The notes under the pieces were generated by a model that saw only the letters and a list, made by a program, of their open reading frames with translations, did not search any database and was not told the origin of the DNA. 64,000 nt of DNA from ECT2AJA-044 sp965262845 (GTDB lineage Bacteria > Bacteroidota > Bacteroidia > Flavobacteriales > ECT2AJA-044): assembly GCA_965262845.1 (NCBI GenBank), contig CBDHFX010000002.1, positions 868,001 to 932,000 on the forward strand. The letters run 5' to 3'. A program made the position numbers and the translations under genes. Shown in pieces: positions 62,265 to 64,000 of this stretch; position 1 is the first letter of the stretch; every line of letters begins with the position of its first letter.

Positions 62265-63005
62265 TTGACAAAAGCTCTGGTCATCATACCGACCTACAAT
62301 GAAGCAGACAACATCCGCCAGATCGTTGGAGCCGTTTTTAGCCTGGATCGGAATTATCATGTGCTGATCGTAGACGATGGATCGCCGGATGGAACCGGAA
62401 ATATCGTGCAGGATCTGCAGCGCGAACACCCTGATGATCTGCACCTTATGCAAAGGCAGGGGAAAAATGGCCTGGGAACAGCATATATTGCGGCATTTCG
62501 CTGGGCGCTGGAACGTGATTTTACGCATGTATTCGAAATGGATGCTGATTTTTCTCACGATCCGAAAGATCTGCCAAGGTTACTGGAGGCCTGCACGGAA
62601 GACCATACCGATATGGCAATCGGGTCGCGCTATATCAAGGGAGTGAATGTAGTTAACTGGCCGATGAGCCGGGTGCTTTTGTCGTACTTCGCCTCAAAAT
62701 ACGTACGCTTGGTGACCGGGCTGCCGATCGCAGACAGCACGGCCGGATTTAAATGCTACCGGAGGGAGGTACTGGAAACGATTGACCTCGGCACAATCCG
62801 TTTCGTCGGCTACGCGTTCCAGATCGAAATGAAGTTCACGGCGTGGAAATGCGGATTCAAAATTGCCGAGGTTCCCGTTATCTTCACGGAACGCAAGTAC
62901 GGCGAATCCAAAATGAATCGCGGAATTTTTACGGAAGCTGTCTTCGGGGTGATTTCGATGAAGATCGGAAGTTGGTTCAGAAAATACCCACAGAAAATTA
63001 ACTAA
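62265..63005 (+). CDS. Polyprenol monophosphomannose synthase-like glycosyltransferase
   Basis: 246 residues, GT2 family: VIIPTYNEADNI, LIVDDGSPDGTG, VFEMDADFSHDP and IGSRYIKGVNVVNWP, as in dolichol/polyprenol phosphomannose synthases. No membrane helices. Transfers a sugar from a nucleotide donor to polyprenyl phosphate; the sugar is uncertain. TTG start deduced from the promoter. Overlaps pyrC at TAATG. Confidence 0.9.
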   Translation: MTKALVIIPTYNEADNIRQIVGAVFSLDRNYHVLIVDDGSPDGTGNIVQDLQREHPDDLHLMQRQGKNGLGTAYIAAFRWALERDFTHVFEMDADFSHDPKDLPRLLEACTEDHTDMAIGSRYIKGVNVVNWPMSRVLLSYFASKYVRLVTGLPIADSTAGFKCYRREVLETIDLGTIRFVGYAFQIEMKFTAWKCGFKIAEVPVIFTERKYGESKMNRGIFTEAVFGVISMKIGSWFRKYPQKIN

Positions 63006-64000
63006 TGGAGATCTTGCTCAGGAATGCCCGACTGATCAACGAAGGCGTCATAAGTGAGGGTGATCTGCTGATCAGGAAAGGCCGGATCGAGCGTATTGAC
63101 GATCATATATCGCCCCAACACAGGCATGTGCGCGTGCAGGACCTTGAAGGGCGATACCTAATGCCCGGGATCATTGACGATCAGGTACATTTTCGTGAGC
63201 CCGGTCTTACGCACAAGGGAGATATTGCATCAGAGTCACGTGCGGCAGTGGCCGGTGGAATTACCTCTTACATGGAGCAGCCCAACACGAAACCGGCAGC
63301 GTTGACCCAGGAGCTGCTGAAAGAAAAGTATCAGCGTGCGGCAAGATCTTCGCTGGCGAATTACAGCTTCAATATGGGGGTCAGTGAAGATAATCTGGAT
63401 GAGGTCCTGCGGACCGATCCGAAACAGGTGGCCGGAATCAAGGTCTTCATGGGGTCAAGCACCGGGAATATGCTGGTGGAAAACGAGAAAGTGCTGGATC
63501 GCTTGTTCGCGGAAGCACCTACCATCATTATTACACATTGCGAGGATGAAGCAACGATCAAGGCGAATTTCGAGAAAGCCTATGTCAGGTATGGCGATAA
63601 CATCCCCTTTGACCAGCATGCTGCCATCCGGAGTGAAGAAGCCTGCTTTAGATCAAGCAGTTATGCTATTGAGCTGGCCAGGAAGCACGGTTCATACCTA
63701 CACGTATTCCATATCAGTACAGCCAGGGAGGCCCGGCAATTCGAAAACCACCTGCCACTCGAAAAAAAGAAGATCACCTCGGAAGTGTGTATCCATCACT
63801 TGTGGTTCTCCGATGAGGATTATGCCGGGAAAGGCGCTTTTATCAAGTGGAATCCTGCCATCAAAACAGCTTCGGACCGCGAGGGCCTCTGGAAGGCCTT
63901 GCTGAACAACCAGATCGATGTGGTTGCTACCGATCACGCTCCCCATACCCTGAAGGAAAAACAGAATCCCTACACCAGTGCCCCCTCAGGTGGGCCACTG
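63005..64000 (+). CDS. pyrC: Dihydroorotase (3' end outside window)
   Basis: 332 codons present, 3' end beyond the window. Cyclises carbamoyl aspartate to dihydroorotate in pyrimidine synthesis. N-terminus MEILLRNARLINEGVI, metal motif MPGIIDDQVHFREPGLTHKG, and ATDHAPHTLKEK near the window edge. The first histidine of the usual HxH is glutamine (DQVHFREPG), which I recall as normal in Bacteroidota homologues. Confidence 0.92.
   Translation, partial: MEILLRNARLINEGVISEGDLLIRKGRIERIDDHISPQHRHVRVQDLEGRYLMPGIIDDQVHFREPGLTHKGDIASESRAAVAGGITSYMEQPNTKPAALTQELLKEKYQRAARSSLANYSFNMGVSEDNLDEVLRTDPKQVAGIKVFMGSSTGNMLVENEKVLDRLFAEAPTIIITHCEDEATIKANFEKAYVRYGDNIPFDQHAAIRSEEACFRSSSYAIELARKHGSYLHVFHISTAREARQFENHLPLEKKKITSEVCIHHLWFSDEDYAGKGAFIKWNPAIKTASDREGLWKALLNNQIDVVATDHAPHTLKEKQNPYTSAPSGGPL

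Overview
The window is a contiguous piece of a Bacteroidota chromosome, most likely from the order Flavobacteriales. The support is a set of type IX secretion (T9SS) and gliding genes (porG-like, PorT-like, gldF, gldG), secreted proteins with SprB repeats and a T9SS sorting domain, the flavobacterial gene order pdxJ / CBS protein / nadK / porG / uppS / bamA / skp / skp / murI, and recurrent TAnnTTTG -7 promoter boxes of the Bacteroidetes sigma factor. Family and genus cannot be fixed from this sequence. No rRNA, tRNA or CRISPR array was seen.

Layout. 1-7.9 kb: a giant secreted adhesin-like gene (minus strand, C-terminus outside the window). 8.0-14.5 kb: kynurenine genes kmo and kynU, a UbiA-like membrane protein, and divergent gcvP. 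14.5-15.2 kb: the only long gene-free stretch, full of repeat and IS debris. 15.2-25.8 kb: envelope and cofactor genes (hydrolase, pdxJ; then the CBS protein, nadK, porG, uppS, bamA, two skp genes, murI; then a gamma-carbonic anhydrase and an Nfu protein). 26.7-28.7 kb: an AT-richer island with an AAA ATPase plus small partner resembling MAD3/MAD4 defence proteins, followed by a broken ATP-binding gene ending in an IS terminus. 28.8-39.1 kb: M1 peptidase, beta-propeller protein, PorT-like protein, purC, phoH, SAM hydrolase-like protein, gldF, gldG, DUF4340 protein. 39.1-51 kb: dnaN, phosphatase, sugar phosphomutase, a PKD/T9SS cargo protein, mltG, a heptaheme cytochrome with TPRs, dapF, htrA, long-form GAPDH. 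51.0-55.5 kb: a smaller paralogue of the first giant gene, split by an intact IS5-like element with a target duplication. 55.5-64 kb: polysaccharide deacetylase-like protein, radC, a cytochrome oxidase cluster (ctaB, two subunit III genes, subunit IV, SCO1, DUF420), a MITE-like element, a glycosyltransferase and dihydroorotase (truncated by the window edge).

How it fits together. BamA, Skp, PorG and the PorT-like protein build or occupy the outer membrane. GldF/GldG belong to the gliding/T9SS machinery. The two large repeat proteins and the PKD protein are likely cargo. Most of the remainder is conserved housekeeping.

Most unusual observation: at least 22 copies of a 16-19 bp oriented hairpin scattered through genes and spacers between 10.3 and 60.9 kb. 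Each has a WTC leader, 4-5 bp arms that differ in sequence but stay complementary, and a loop that begins with G and ends with A (often GNRA). The family is absent from the two adhesin genes, the IS and the defence-like island. I do not recognise it as a described repeat family.
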